Notes under the pieces: model-generated
The model's input: the letters and a program-made list of their open reading frames with translations, nothing else
The model's database searches: none
What the model was told of the DNA's origin: nothing
Shown here: positions 41,170 through 49,802 of the stretch, piece after piece
Layout of the letters: the number at the start of each line of letters is the position of its first letter
How positions within the stretch are numbered: the first letter of the stretch is position 1
Assembly (NCBI RefSeq): GCF_019904155.1
Contig: NZ_JAHCMB010000186.1
Coordinates: 1-55,807, forward strand
Length of the DNA stretch: 55,807 nt
DNA from: Paenibacillus sinensis
GTDB lineage: Bacteria > Bacillota > Bacilli > Paenibacillales > Paenibacillaceae
Direction: 5' to 3'
Position numbers and translations under genes: made by a program

Positions 41170-41933
41170 TGCTGGCCGTGGATATCGGCAATACCAATAT
41201 CGTGCTTGGCTTATACCGCGGGAAGGAGCTGCTGCACCATTTCCGGCTCAGTACGGCAAGGCAGGCGACCGCGGATGAATACGGAATTATGATTCATAAT
41301 TTGTTTGATATGTCGGGACTCTCGGTTAAGGATGTGGAGGGGGTTATTATCTCCTCCGTCGTTCCGCCGCTCGTGCATGTCATTGTAGAAATGTGCCGTA
41401 AGTATGTCGGCAAAGACCCTTTGCTGGTTGGGCCCGGGATCAAGACCGGGCTCAATCTGCGTTATGAGAATCCACGCGAGGTGGGGGCGGACCGGATCGT
41501 CAACGCCGTTGCGGCGATTGAACGCTACCAGTGCCCGCTGGTCGTGGTGGATTTCGGAACGGCAACGACGTTCGACTGCATCGACGGAAGCGCCAATTAT
41601 TTGGGAGGCTGCATCGTGCCGGGCATCGGGATTTCGACCGAAGCACTGTATCAGCGGGCATCCAAGCTGCCCCGCATCGAGCTGGAGAAGCCCAAGAAGG
41701 TGATCGGCCGCAACACGGTGCACGCGATGCAGGCCGGGATTATTTTTGGCTATGCGGGACAGGTCGAGGGCATTGTAAGACGAATCAAGGCGGAGATGAA
41801 CGCGCCTGAACTGAAAGTTATCGCGACAGGCGGATTGGCTTCCATGATCGCGGGCGAGACGGATTGTATCGACGAGGTCAATCCAATGCTGACGCTGGAA
41901 GGACTGCGGATCATCTACGATCGCAACCAATAA
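41166..41933 (+). CDS. coaX: Type III pantothenate kinase
   Basis: A 255-residue ASKHA-fold kinase, the first step of coenzyme A synthesis. DIGNTNIVLGLY at the start, GADRIVNAVAA near 100, VVDFGTATTFDCID near 120 and GGCIVPGIG near 145 are motifs of the CoaX class. It overlaps nadC by 4 nt, so NAD and CoA synthesis genes form one unit here. In B. subtilis coaX lies right after ftsH; here the hxlR-mdaB-SDR-nad block separates them. Confidence 0.95.
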   Translation: MMLAVDIGNTNIVLGLYRGKELLHHFRLSTARQATADEYGIMIHNLFDMSGLSVKDVEGVIISSVVPPLVHVIVEMCRKYVGKDPLLVGPGIKTGLNLRYENPREVGADRIVNAVAAIERYQCPLVVVDFGTATTFDCIDGSANYLGGCIVPGIGISTEALYQRASKLPRIELEKPKKVIGRNTVHAMQAGIIFGYAGQVEGIVRRIKAEMNAPELKVIATGGLASMIAGETDCIDEVNPMLTLEGLRIIYDRNQ

Positions 41934-41976
41934 CAAAAGATATACCTTTAATTGGAGACAGGAGGGCCCATGACCT

Positions 41977-42858
41977 ATGCAGAATAAAAAAGACCGGTTG
42001 GTGAGAGGCACGGCGCTTGGCGGGAGAGTGCGGGCGTTCGCGGTTCGTACGACCGGGCTGGCTGCCGAGCTGCAGCGCAGACACGACACTTACCCTACAG
42101 CAACCGCCGCGCTCGGGCGCACGGTTACCGCAGCCGCCATGATGGGCGCTATGCTCAAGGGCAGAGAAATGATTAACATCCAGGTTAAGGGCAACGGTCC
42201 GTTGGGGCAAATTGTGGCGGAAGCCAACGCTGAGGGCGAGGTCCGGGGTTACGTCCAGAATCCCCATGTTCATCTTCCGAGCAACAGCCTCGGCAAGCTG
42301 GATGTGGCGGGAGCGGTCGGCACCGAGGGCTTTATCCATGTCATCAAGGATCTGGGCCTGAAGGAGCCTTACCGCGGCAGCGTTCCGATTGTTTCGGGTG
42401 AGCTGGGCGATGATTTCACCTATTATTTTGCCATATCGGAGCAGACCAACTCCGCTGTGGGGCTCGGCGTGCTGGTAGAGGCCGACAACAGCGTCAAGGT
42501 GGCGGGCGGCTTCATCATTCAGCTGCTGCCGGGCTTAAGCGATGAGGAAATTACGGAAATTGAAAAAAATCTGGGTGCGACTCCATCGGTTACAGCGCTG
42601 CTGGATCAGGGGCTTGAGCCGGAGGATATGCTGCGCCGGATTTTGCCGGATACGGAAGTGCTGGATGAGATGGAGATCCGGTTTCAATGCCATTGCTCCA
42701 GAGAGCGGGTGGAGCAGACGCTGGTCAGCCTGGGCAAATATGAGCTTGAGCAGATGATCGAGGAAGACGGACAGGCGGAAGTGGTCTGCCACTTCTGCAA
42801 CGAGGCCTATACTTTCAACAAGGAAGAGCTTCAGGAAATTCTGAATCAGGCGAGGTAG
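41977..42858 (+). CDS. hslO: Hsp33 redox-regulated chaperone
   Basis: A 293-residue holdase activated by oxidation. The C-terminal zinc site is intact as CxC (FQCHCSRERV, near 232) and CxxC (VCHFCNEAYTF, near 268). The N-terminal GGRVRAFAVRT and TAALGRTVTAAAMMGAMLKG fit the family. ATG at 41977 follows GACAGGAGGG. Order coaX-hslO-yacD-like-cysK is as in B. subtilis. Confidence 0.96.
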   Translation: MQNKKDRLVRGTALGGRVRAFAVRTTGLAAELQRRHDTYPTATAALGRTVTAAAMMGAMLKGREMINIQVKGNGPLGQIVAEANAEGEVRGYVQNPHVHLPSNSLGKLDVAGAVGTEGFIHVIKDLGLKEPYRGSVPIVSGELGDDFTYYFAISEQTNSAVGLGVLVEADNSVKVAGGFIIQLLPGLSDEEITEIEKNLGATPSVTALLDQGLEPEDMLRRILPDTEVLDEMEIRFQCHCSRERVEQTLVSLGKYELEQMIEEDGQAEVVCHFCNEAYTFNKEELQEILNQAR

Positions 42859-42871
42859 GAATGAAGCGGCC

Positions 42872-43807
42872 ATGACGAGACAGGAGAGCGCATTGCGCAA
42901 AGCCGTTCTTATTCTGGCCGGCCTCGCGCTGGTACTCGGGGCGCTGCTTGTATGGCAATGGCGCAGAGCCGGGAAGGCGGACCCAAACGGGGATGGCAGT
43001 AAGACGGTCGCGAAAATTGCGGACCAGAGGATCACCGAAGACCAGTGGTTGGACGAGCTTCGCCGTAAGCATGGCAACGAGGTACTGCTTGCGATGGTGA
43101 ACCGGATTGCCGCAGAGAAGGAAGCGGAAGCTCTGGGCATATCCGTATCGGAGCAGGATGTGGACCGTGAAGTGGAGGAAGCGGCCTCCGGCTATGACTC
43201 GGAAGAGCAGTATTACGCACAGATGGAGTCAGAGCTGGGTCTGTCCAAGGAAGAAGTGCGCAAGGAAGCGAAGTACCGGGTCATGCTGGAGAGCATCGCG
43301 ACCGCCGGAATCAAGATAAGCGAGGATCGGATTGACGAATATCTTCAAGAGAATCCAGGCAAGCTCCATCCGCCGAAGAAAATCGAGCTGTCCATCATCA
43401 AGCTGGCCTCCTACAAGGAGGCGGAGCGTGCAATGGACCGGCTGGAGAACGGCGAGGATTTTGCTGCACTGGCGGAGGAACTGTCGATTGATGAGGATAC
43501 CCGGCATCAAGGAGGGCGGGTTGGGGTCGTCGAAGAGGATGACCCCTTCTGGCCTCAGGAGCTGCTGACGGCAGCGGCAGGACTTGAAGCCGGCGATATC
43601 GCCGGCCCATTCCAGATCGACGAGGATTACGCGGTGATCCGCACGGACAAGATCATCATTCCGCAGGCTCCTGACGAGCAGGAGGTACGGAAGCAGGTGC
43701 GCCGTGAATTGGCCTTGGAGCAGGCCCCTTCGCTGGAGCGGGTCAAGGATGACCTTCGGACTAAATACGAGGCTTCAATAAGTGTTGACAAGGGACTTCA
43801 AGATTGA
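42872..43807 (+). CDS. YacD-like peptidyl-prolyl isomerase
   Basis: A 311-residue SurA/parvulin-type protein with a single N-terminal membrane anchor (about 10-28) and no lipobox cysteine, unlike the foldase at 18358. A helical chaperone region (about 45-160) is followed by a parvulin-like part (about 165-255: ELSIIKLASYKEAERAM, EELSIDEDTRHQGGRVG). The core His of parvulins, seen as RHIL in the other copy, reads ELSIIK here, so isomerase activity may be lost and a chaperone role is possible. Position matches B. subtilis yacD. ATG follows hslO by 13 bp. Confidence 0.82.
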   Translation: MTRQESALRKAVLILAGLALVLGALLVWQWRRAGKADPNGDGSKTVAKIADQRITEDQWLDELRRKHGNEVLLAMVNRIAAEKEAEALGISVSEQDVDREVEEAASGYDSEEQYYAQMESELGLSKEEVRKEAKYRVMLESIATAGIKISEDRIDEYLQENPGKLHPPKKIELSIIKLASYKEAERAMDRLENGEDFAALAEELSIDEDTRHQGGRVGVVEEDDPFWPQELLTAAAGLEAGDIAGPFQIDEDYAVIRTDKIIIPQAPDEQEVRKQVRRELALEQAPSLERVKDDLRTKYEASISVDKGLQD

Positions 43808-43826
43808 TAATATTGGATTAACAGTA

Positions 43827-43849
43827 ATACCTACTGAATTAGTCGGAAT
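43827..43849. promoter_or_regulatory. Dyad upstream of cysK, possible CymR site
   Basis: ATACC-t-ACT (43827-43835) and AGT-c-GGAAT (43841-43849) form an imperfect inverted repeat. CymR, the Rrf2-type cysteine repressor, controls cysK in B. subtilis and binds AT-rich dyads with CC/GG cores. It lies 200 bp before cysK. The rest of 43850-44047 has a GCGCCC/GGGCGC hairpin at 43878-43895 and no T-box or S-box motif. Confidence 0.4.
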
Positions 43850-44047
43850 ATCGGCGGCTCCCAGAGACGCCGTAGAAGCGCCCGACTTGGGGCGCGGCGC
43901 CAGCTGCCAACTTCGGAGCGGTCCGGCATGACCGATCGGATACATAATCGGACATTCCTGATGAACCGGGGAGCAGAATGCTGAAGACTACAGTCACAAG
44001 CCCTGTTTTCATTATTCTCGTTTATTATTCCAAGGAGGTTTCTGCTC

Positions 44048-44986
44048 ATGGCCAAAGTCGTTAATAATGTAACTGAACTTATCGGGGGAACACCGCTTGT
44101 TCGTCTGAACCGGATCGTACCGGAAGGCGCAGCGGAAGTTTATGTGAAGCTGGAGTATCAAAATCCGGGTTCGAGCGTTAAAGACCGTATCGCGGTCAGC
44201 ATCGTGGAAGAAGCGGAGAAGGACGGCCGTCTGAAGCCGGGAGATACAATTCTGGAAGCGACTAGCGGCAACACCGGTATCGGTCTTGCTATGGTAGCAG
44301 CGGCGAAGGGCTACAAAGCGATCATCGTTATGCCGGAAACCATGAGCTTGGAGCGCCGCAACCTGCTGCGCGCTTACGGCGCAGAGCTTGTGCTGACACC
44401 GGGATCGGAAGGCATGAACGGCGCGGTCAAGAAAGCCGAAGCCATTCTGGCTGAGAACCCCAGCTACTTTGTGGCCGAGCAGTTCAAGAATCCGGCCAAC
44501 GTGAAGATTCACCGTGAAACGACCGGACCGGAAATCGTGGAAGCGATCGACTCCATCGGCGGTTCCCTGGATGCGTTCATCGCCGGTATCGGAACAGGCG
44601 GAACGATCACTGGCGCAGGCGAAGTGCTGAAAGAGAAATATCCGGACATCAAGGTCTATGCGGTAGAGCCTGCGGCATCGCCAATTCTGGCCGGCGGCAA
44701 GCCGGGTCCTCATAAGATTCAGGGTATCGGAGCCAACTTTATCCCTGAGATTCTGAATCAGAACGTGTACGACGAAATCATTCATGTCGAGAATGACGAA
44801 GCTTTCGAAACGGCGCGCCGTGTAGCCAAGGAAGAAGGCATTCTGTCCGGCATCTCTTCCGGCGCAGCAATCTTTGCAGCCATCAAAGTGGCCAAGGAAC
44901 TGGGCGCAGGCAAGCGTGTCGTAGCGATCGTGCCAAGTAACGGCGAACGTTATCTCAGCACACCGCTGTACAATTTCGAAGCTTAA
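44048..44986 (+). CDS. cysK: Cysteine synthase A
   Basis: A 312-residue PLP enzyme forming cysteine from O-acetylserine and sulfide. PLP lysine lies in NPGSSVKDRIA near residue 44; TSGNTGIGLAMVAAAKGYK near 70 and GIGTGGTITGAGEVLKE near 178 are family motifs. ATG follows CCAAGGAGG. Alone between a 240-bp leader and a terminator. In B. subtilis CysK also binds CymR. Confidence 0.96.
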   Translation: MAKVVNNVTELIGGTPLVRLNRIVPEGAAEVYVKLEYQNPGSSVKDRIAVSIVEEAEKDGRLKPGDTILEATSGNTGIGLAMVAAAKGYKAIIVMPETMSLERRNLLRAYGAELVLTPGSEGMNGAVKKAEAILAENPSYFVAEQFKNPANVKIHRETTGPEIVEAIDSIGGSLDAFIAGIGTGGTITGAGEVLKEKYPDIKVYAVEPAASPILAGGKPGPHKIQGIGANFIPEILNQNVYDEIIHVENDEAFETARRVAKEEGILSGISSGAAIFAAIKVAKELGAGKRVVAIVPSNGERYLSTPLYNFEA

Positions 44987-45035
44987 TCAGCTCGGCTATC
45001 TTCAGAAATTGAAGTCATATCCATGAACGGGTAGG

Positions 45036-45074
45036 GCCTCTGTCCTTGCGATTGCAAAGGGCGGAGGCTTTTTT
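45036..45074 (+). terminator. cysK terminator
   Basis: GCCTC (45036-45040) pairs with GAGGC (45064-45068), with an inner CCTTGC/GCAAAGG stem, followed by TTTTTT. In 45075-45230 I see nothing further. Confidence 0.85.
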
Positions 45075-45236
45075 CATTGGTGACGCATAAGCTGCTGCGT
45101 ATCTGGAGACCTCGCTAACTTCGGGTAAACACTCGGCTTGAGGGCAAGTGGAGCGATGATGTCAATCCTTATAGAGATACGGCTCGGACTGAAGCTTATA
45201 ATCCAATGGTTAATAAAGCGAATGGCGGGGAAGGCT

Positions 45237-45265
45237 TTTCAAACAAGGGGACATACAGTATACTG
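45237..45265 (+). promoter_or_regulatory. Candidate pab operon promoter
   Basis: -35 TTTTCA (45237-45242), 17-bp spacer, -10 TATACT (45260-45265), 40 bp before pabB. Confidence 0.45.
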
Positions 45266-45304
45266 ACATGCAAACAGTCAGGAGAGAGACATAGGAGGAT
45301 GAAC

Positions 45305-47104
45305 TTGGAGATTGTCGCGGGGTGGAAGGAATGGGAGCGCTGGGCTGAGCAAGGCTGGAACGTCCTTCCCTTGGTTATCAAATCGGGAGCGGGGATGAGC
45401 GGTCTGCCGTCTTCCTGGAAAAAGGCCTGGGCGGCCGCATCCCCCTATTCCGTGCTGCTGGAGAGCGGCAAGGGCGGGCGTTACACGTATCTCGGACTTC
45501 GGCCTTCATCGGTGCTGACAGGGAAGGGACAAACGGCAAGGGCCGTTCAGTTGAAGGGAGACGCCGCTTCGACGGGACTGCAAGGGGCGGATAATCTTGC
45601 AGAAACCATTGACTTTGAAGGTCCGCCAATCCATGTGCTCCGGCAGTGGATGCAGCCCTTCGCGGGACCGCGTGTGGAAATTTCCGGCCTGCCCCCGTTT
45701 ATCGGCGGCTGTGCCGGCTTTCTCGCTTATGATGTTGTCCGTTCCCTGGAGCGTCTGCCCGAGACGGCCGAGGATGCCCCCGGCTTCCCTGATTATCTCT
45801 GGATGATGCTGCCCGAGCTGTGGATTTACGACCACGAGCAGGACGAGCTGTATTGCGCTGTTCATTGTAAATGGCCGGCGGCCGGCGGCATCACCCCGGT
45901 TAGGACCGCCACGGACAGCAACGCCCTAGATGGCATTGCCCCGGACGGCATCACCCCGGTTAGCACCGTCTCGGCCAGTACCGCTCCGGACAGCAACGCC
46001 CCAGACTGCGCTTCCTTGGACGGCAGACTCATCAGCGCTTCAGCCGGGAATGCCGATGCCGCTCCTTCGCCCCGGTCTACAGCTGAGCTCGAACAGCTCT
46101 ATCAATCGGCCTTGGCCAGGGCCGAAGGGATGCTCCGGCTGTGGCGGGAGCTGGGCGCCGCTGATAATGAGGCCGGAGACATCGCATTCGCGGATGTCCC
46201 GCCTCTGTCCGGCGCCGACTCCGGAGAATGGCCGGGTTCATCCTCGGCGTTCACGCAGAAGAAGTTTCAGCAGGCGGTACAGGCCATCCAGGACTATATC
46301 CGCCAAGGCGACGTCTTCCAGGTGAACCTGTCCCTGCGGCAGGAAGCACCGCTGTCTTCTTCGCCGGAGGAGGTCTACGAATGGCTGCGCCGCCTGAACC
46401 CGTCCCCATACATGGGGCTGCTGCGCTCGCCCGGCTTCGCGCTCTCCAGCGCTTCGCCGGAGCTGCTGGTCAAGCTGCATGGGGACGAAGTCAGCGCGCG
46501 GCCGATCGCCGGCACCCGGCGAAGGGGCCACACTCCCGCGGAGGACGACGCCATGGAGGCGGAGCTGCGCGGGAGCGAGAAAGAACGCGCCGAGCATATC
46601 ATGCTCGTCGATCTGGAGCGCAACGACATCGGCCGTGTCGCTGCGTACGGGACGGTCCATGTGCCGGAGCTCATGACCGTGGAGCGCTACTCGCATGTCA
46701 TGCATCTCGTATCCCAGGTGAACGGGCGGCTCGCGGACGAGAAGGATGCCTATGATGTCATCGCCGCCCTGTTCCCCGGAGGAACGATCACCGGCGCGCC
46801 AAAGGTGCGGACGATAGAAATCATCGAGGAACTGGAGCCGGTGCGGCGCGGACCCTATACCGGATCGATGGGCTGGATTGACTACAGCGGGAATATGGAA
46901 TTAAATATTATTATACGAACGTTGGTTGTACAGGACGGCATCGGCTATATCCAGACGGGAGCGGGCATTGTGATCGACTCAGACCCGTACCGCGAATACC
47001 GGGAATGTCATAATAAGGCCAAGGCCATCGTGAAGGCGGTGCTCTGCAGCGAAGCGGCACACGTCCAGCCTGGCAGCGGCGCGGAAGGGGCGAATCGTAC
47101 ATGA
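45305..47104 (+). CDS. pabB: Aminodeoxychorismate synthase component I
   Basis: A 599-residue chorismate-using enzyme; with PabA it makes 4-amino-4-deoxychorismate for folate. The chorismate-binding domain fills the C-terminal half (FQVNLSLRQ, PIAGTRRRG, LVDLERNDIGRV, FPGGTITGAPKVRTIEIIEE). The motif reads PIAGT, as in anthranilate synthase TrpE, whereas E. coli PabB has PIKGT with a catalytic lysine, so TrpE-like activity is possible; the pabA-pabC-folP context favours folate. An insertion at about 195-245 has DNA repeats and is Thr/Pro/Asp-rich. AGGAGG abuts ATG 45299, so TTG at 45305 is preferred. Confidence 0.87.
   Translation: MEIVAGWKEWERWAEQGWNVLPLVIKSGAGMSGLPSSWKKAWAAASPYSVLLESGKGGRYTYLGLRPSSVLTGKGQTARAVQLKGDAASTGLQGADNLAETIDFEGPPIHVLRQWMQPFAGPRVEISGLPPFIGGCAGFLAYDVVRSLERLPETAEDAPGFPDYLWMMLPELWIYDHEQDELYCAVHCKWPAAGGITPVRTATDSNALDGIAPDGITPVSTVSASTAPDSNAPDCASLDGRLISASAGNADAAPSPRSTAELEQLYQSALARAEGMLRLWRELGAADNEAGDIAFADVPPLSGADSGEWPGSSSAFTQKKFQQAVQAIQDYIRQGDVFQVNLSLRQEAPLSSSPEEVYEWLRRLNPSPYMGLLRSPGFALSSASPELLVKLHGDEVSARPIAGTRRRGHTPAEDDAMEAELRGSEKERAEHIMLVDLERNDIGRVAAYGTVHVPELMTVERYSHVMHLVSQVNGRLADEKDAYDVIAALFPGGTITGAPKVRTIEIIEELEPVRRGPYTGSMGWIDYSGNMELNIIIRTLVVQDGIGYIQTGAGIVIDSDPYREYRECHNKAKAIVKAVLCSEAAHVQPGSGAEGANRT
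45887..46005 (+). repeat. Imperfect internal repeats within pabB
   Basis: GGCATCACCCCGGT occurs at 45887-45900 and 45947-45960 (60-bp offset), and GGACAGCAACGCCC occurs at 45913-45926 and 45988-46001 (75-bp offset). Both offsets keep the frame. The encoded segment repeats ITPV and PDSNAPD-like motifs. Confidence 0.8.
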
Positions 47105-47682
47105 TTTTGGTTATCGACAACTATGACTCTTTTACCTATAACCTGGTGCAGTATTTGGGAGAGCTTGGCGAGAAAGTGGAGGTCCGCCGGAACGATGAAA
47201 TCAGTCTGGAAGGCATCGAGAAGTTGGCGCCCGATCATATTCTCATTTCCCCGGGGCCCTGCACGCCGAATGAAGCGGGCATCAGCCTTGCGCTGATCGA
47301 CCGGTTCAAGGGAGAGATTCCGATATTCGGCGTATGTCTGGGGCATCAGGCGATCGGACAAGCCTTTGGCGGGAATGTCATTCGCGCCGAGCGGCTGATG
47401 CATGGCAAGACGTCGCCGATCCATCACAAGGGCGGCTCCGTATTCGAGGGCCTGGAATCGCCGTTCACGGCGACCCGGTATCATTCGCTGCTGGTTGAGC
47501 GGGAGAGCCTGCCGGACTGCCTGGAGATTACGGCCGAGACGGAAGAAGGCGAGATTATGGGCCTTCGCCACAAGGAATATCCGATTGAGGGCGTGCAGTT
47601 CCACCCAGAATCGATTATTACCGATCATGGTCATACCATGCTCCGCAATTTCCTGAAGCGCAAAGCCGGAACGACGGCATGA
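47101..47682 (+). CDS. pabA: Glutamine amidotransferase PabA (folate/tryptophan)
   Basis: A 193-residue class I glutamine amidotransferase that supplies ammonia to PabB, and in B. subtilis also to TrpE. The nucleophile C is in GVCLGHQAIGQAFGG near residue 80; catalytic His/Glu are in VQFHPESI near 171. It overlaps pabB by 4 nt and pabC by 4 nt, so the subunits are coupled. Confidence 0.95.
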   Translation: MILVIDNYDSFTYNLVQYLGELGEKVEVRRNDEISLEGIEKLAPDHILISPGPCTPNEAGISLALIDRFKGEIPIFGVCLGHQAIGQAFGGNVIRAERLMHGKTSPIHHKGGSVFEGLESPFTATRYHSLLVERESLPDCLEITAETEEGEIMGLRHKEYPIEGVQFHPESIITDHGHTMLRNFLKRKAGTTA

Positions 47683-48563
47683 CCTTTATAGGAATGAACG
47701 GCGCCGTTCTCGGCGCGGAAGAGGCCGTGGTTTCCGTCAGGGATCACGGTCTTTTATATGGAGTCGGTTTGTTCGAGACTTTCCGCACCTACGGAGGCAC
47801 GCCTTTTTTGCTGGATCGCCACTTAAAACGCATGGAGGAAGGCTGCCGTGATCTGGGTATCCCGCTCCAACCGGATGCGGAGAGGTTAAGGGAGTGGATC
47901 GCAAGGCTGATGGAGCGGAACGGGCTTCAGGAGGCCTATATCCGTTATACGGTGACCGCCGGAGAGGATATTATTGGCCTCCCGGCAGGCGATTACAAGA
48001 ACCCGAACCATGTGCTGTTCGCAAAAGCTCTTCCCGCCCGGCCACAGGAGCTGGATACGAAGGGCAGGGAGCTTCAGCTTCTGAAGCTGCGGCGCAATAC
48101 GCCCGAGGGGCGGGTTCGGTTTAAATCTCTCCATTATATGAACAATATATTGGCCAAGCGCGAGCTGTCGGGATATCCCAGCGCCTCAAGCGGCGCGGAA
48201 GGGCTGATGCTGACGGAACGGGGTTATGTGTCCGAGGGCATTGTAAGCAATATCTTTTTCGTCAAAAACGGACAGCTTCTTACACCGGATGAGACTACCG
48301 GCATTCTTCCGGGAATTACCCGGGAAATGGTCATGGATCTGGCGGAGGAGCTGGGCATACCGGCGGAGTCCGGGTTATATGACTGGCAGACGCTTGAAGG
48401 CGCGGACGAGATCTTTTTGACCAATTCGATTCAGGAGATCGTCCCGGTTACAGCACTATGGGAAGAACAGACGCGCAGGGTGATAGGTGACGGTTTGGCT
48501 GGACCACTTACCACTAAGCTGCTGCTGAAATACCGGGAACAAACGGGGGTTAGCGAATCATGA
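47679..48563 (+). CDS. pabC: Aminodeoxychorismate lyase
   Basis: A 294-residue PLP fold-type IV enzyme that releases pyruvate from aminodeoxychorismate to give p-aminobenzoate. VRDHGLLYGVGLFETFRTYG near residue 22, the PLP lysine in FKSLHYMNN near 150 and ERGYVSEGIVSNIFFVKNG near 185 match the family. Branched-chain and D-amino acid aminotransferases are relatives; the operon settles the call. Overlaps both neighbours by 4 nt. Confidence 0.92.
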   Translation: MTFIGMNGAVLGAEEAVVSVRDHGLLYGVGLFETFRTYGGTPFLLDRHLKRMEEGCRDLGIPLQPDAERLREWIARLMERNGLQEAYIRYTVTAGEDIIGLPAGDYKNPNHVLFAKALPARPQELDTKGRELQLLKLRRNTPEGRVRFKSLHYMNNILAKRELSGYPSASSGAEGLMLTERGYVSEGIVSNIFFVKNGQLLTPDETTGILPGITREMVMDLAEELGIPAESGLYDWQTLEGADEIFLTNSIQEIVPVTALWEEQTRRVIGDGLAGPLTTKLLLKYREQTGVSES

Positions 48564-49402
48564 AGCCGAAGCTGTACCAAAGAACCTACGCATGCGGACC
48601 CGCCCAGTTCAAGCTTGGGGACCGTACGCTCATTATGGGTATTCTGAATGTGACGCCCGATTCATTCTCCGACGGGGGGATGTGGGACAAGCCGGATGAC
48701 GCGGTTCGGCATGCTCTGCAGATGGCGGAGGAAGGGGCGGACATTATCGATATCGGTGGCGAATCGACGCGTCCAGGACATGTGCAGATCAGCGTTGAGG
48801 AGGAATTATCCCGAATTCTGCCCGTCATTGAGGCGATTCACCGTGATGTGCCCCATCTTCCGCTGTCTGTCGATACGTACAAGGCGGAGGTAGCTCGTCA
48901 GGCATTGGCCGCCGGCGCTCATATTATCAACGATATTTGGGGGTTCAAGGCCGATCCCGATATGGCACAGATCGCCGCCGACGCCGGATGCCCCGTCATT
49001 CTGATGCATAACCGTCATGACCGGAATTACCGGGAGCTTGGAGACGACATGGTTGCCGATCTTGAGGAGAGCATCAATCTTGCGGTCTCTGCGGGTGTGA
49101 GCCCCGAGAATATCATTCTCGACCCCGGCATCGGTTTTGCCAAAGATTACGAAGAGAACCTCCGGGCGATGATGCTGCTGGACCGGCTGACGGAAATGGG
49201 CTATCCGGTGCTGCTGGCAACTTCCCGCAAACGTTTCATCCGCACCGTGCTGGATCTGCCCGCAGACGATGTGGTGGAAGGAACCGCCGCGACGGTCGCA
49301 TTCGGCATTGCCCAAGGCTGCCAGATTGTGCGTGTTCATGATGTGCGGCTGATCAAGCGGACCGCTGCGATGTGTGACGCCATGCTGTACTCGAACCGGT
49401 AA
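48560..49402 (+). CDS. folP: Dihydropteroate synthase
   Basis: A 280-residue TIM-barrel enzyme joining p-aminobenzoate to dihydropterin pyrophosphate, the sulfonamide target. LNVTPDSFSDGG near residue 30 and DIGGESTRPGH near 65 are signatures; HNRHD and ATSRKRFI carry later conserved residues. ATG overlaps the pabC stop. folB follows at 28 bp. Confidence 0.96.
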   Translation: MKPKLYQRTYACGPAQFKLGDRTLIMGILNVTPDSFSDGGMWDKPDDAVRHALQMAEEGADIIDIGGESTRPGHVQISVEEELSRILPVIEAIHRDVPHLPLSVDTYKAEVARQALAAGAHIINDIWGFKADPDMAQIAADAGCPVILMHNRHDRNYRELGDDMVADLEESINLAVSAGVSPENIILDPGIGFAKDYEENLRAMMLLDRLTEMGYPVLLATSRKRFIRTVLDLPADDVVEGTAATVAFGIAQGCQIVRVHDVRLIKRTAAMCDAMLYSNR

Positions 49403-49430
49403 GACTAGATAAGGAAGGACGACTGTTGTC

Positions 49431-49802
49431 ATGGATAAAATGAAGCTGCATCGCATGGAATATTACGGCTATCACGGCGTATTTGAAGAAGAACGGAAGC
49501 TGGGTCAGCGCTATTACGTAGATCTGGAATTCGAGATGGATTTAAGCGCGGCAGGGCTTAGTGACGATTTGGAACTGACGGTCAATTATGCCGAAGCGCA
49601 TGCTCTGGTTAAAAAAATTGTCGAACAGGAGTCCTTTAAGCTGATCGAAGCTTTGGCCGAACGTATTGCATCTGCGGTACTGGACACTTATACTATTATC
49701 AATGCCGTTACCGTCAAGGTAACGAAGCCTCATCCGCCATTCGACGTTCATTTTCAGGGAGTAACAGTGGAGCTGCGGAGAACAAGAAAGAGAGACGTTT
49801 GA
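49431..49802 (+). CDS. folB: Dihydroneopterin aldolase
   Basis: A 123-residue tunnelling-fold enzyme that cleaves dihydroneopterin to hydroxymethyl-dihydropterin. MEYYGYHGVFEEERKLGQRY contains the active-site Glu; VKVTKPHPPF near residue 100 has the conserved lysine. ATG is 10 bp after AAGGAAGG. The stop TGA shares its last base with the folK ATG. Confidence 0.94.
   Translation: MDKMKLHRMEYYGYHGVFEEERKLGQRYYVDLEFEMDLSAAGLSDDLELTVNYAEAHALVKKIVEQESFKLIEALAERIASAVLDTYTIINAVTVKVTKPHPPFDVHFQGVTVELRRTRKRDV

Noticed and set aside
43808..44047. T-box or S-box riboswitch before cysK
   Set aside because: The conserved T-box GGTGGNACCGCG block and the SAM-I core are absent.
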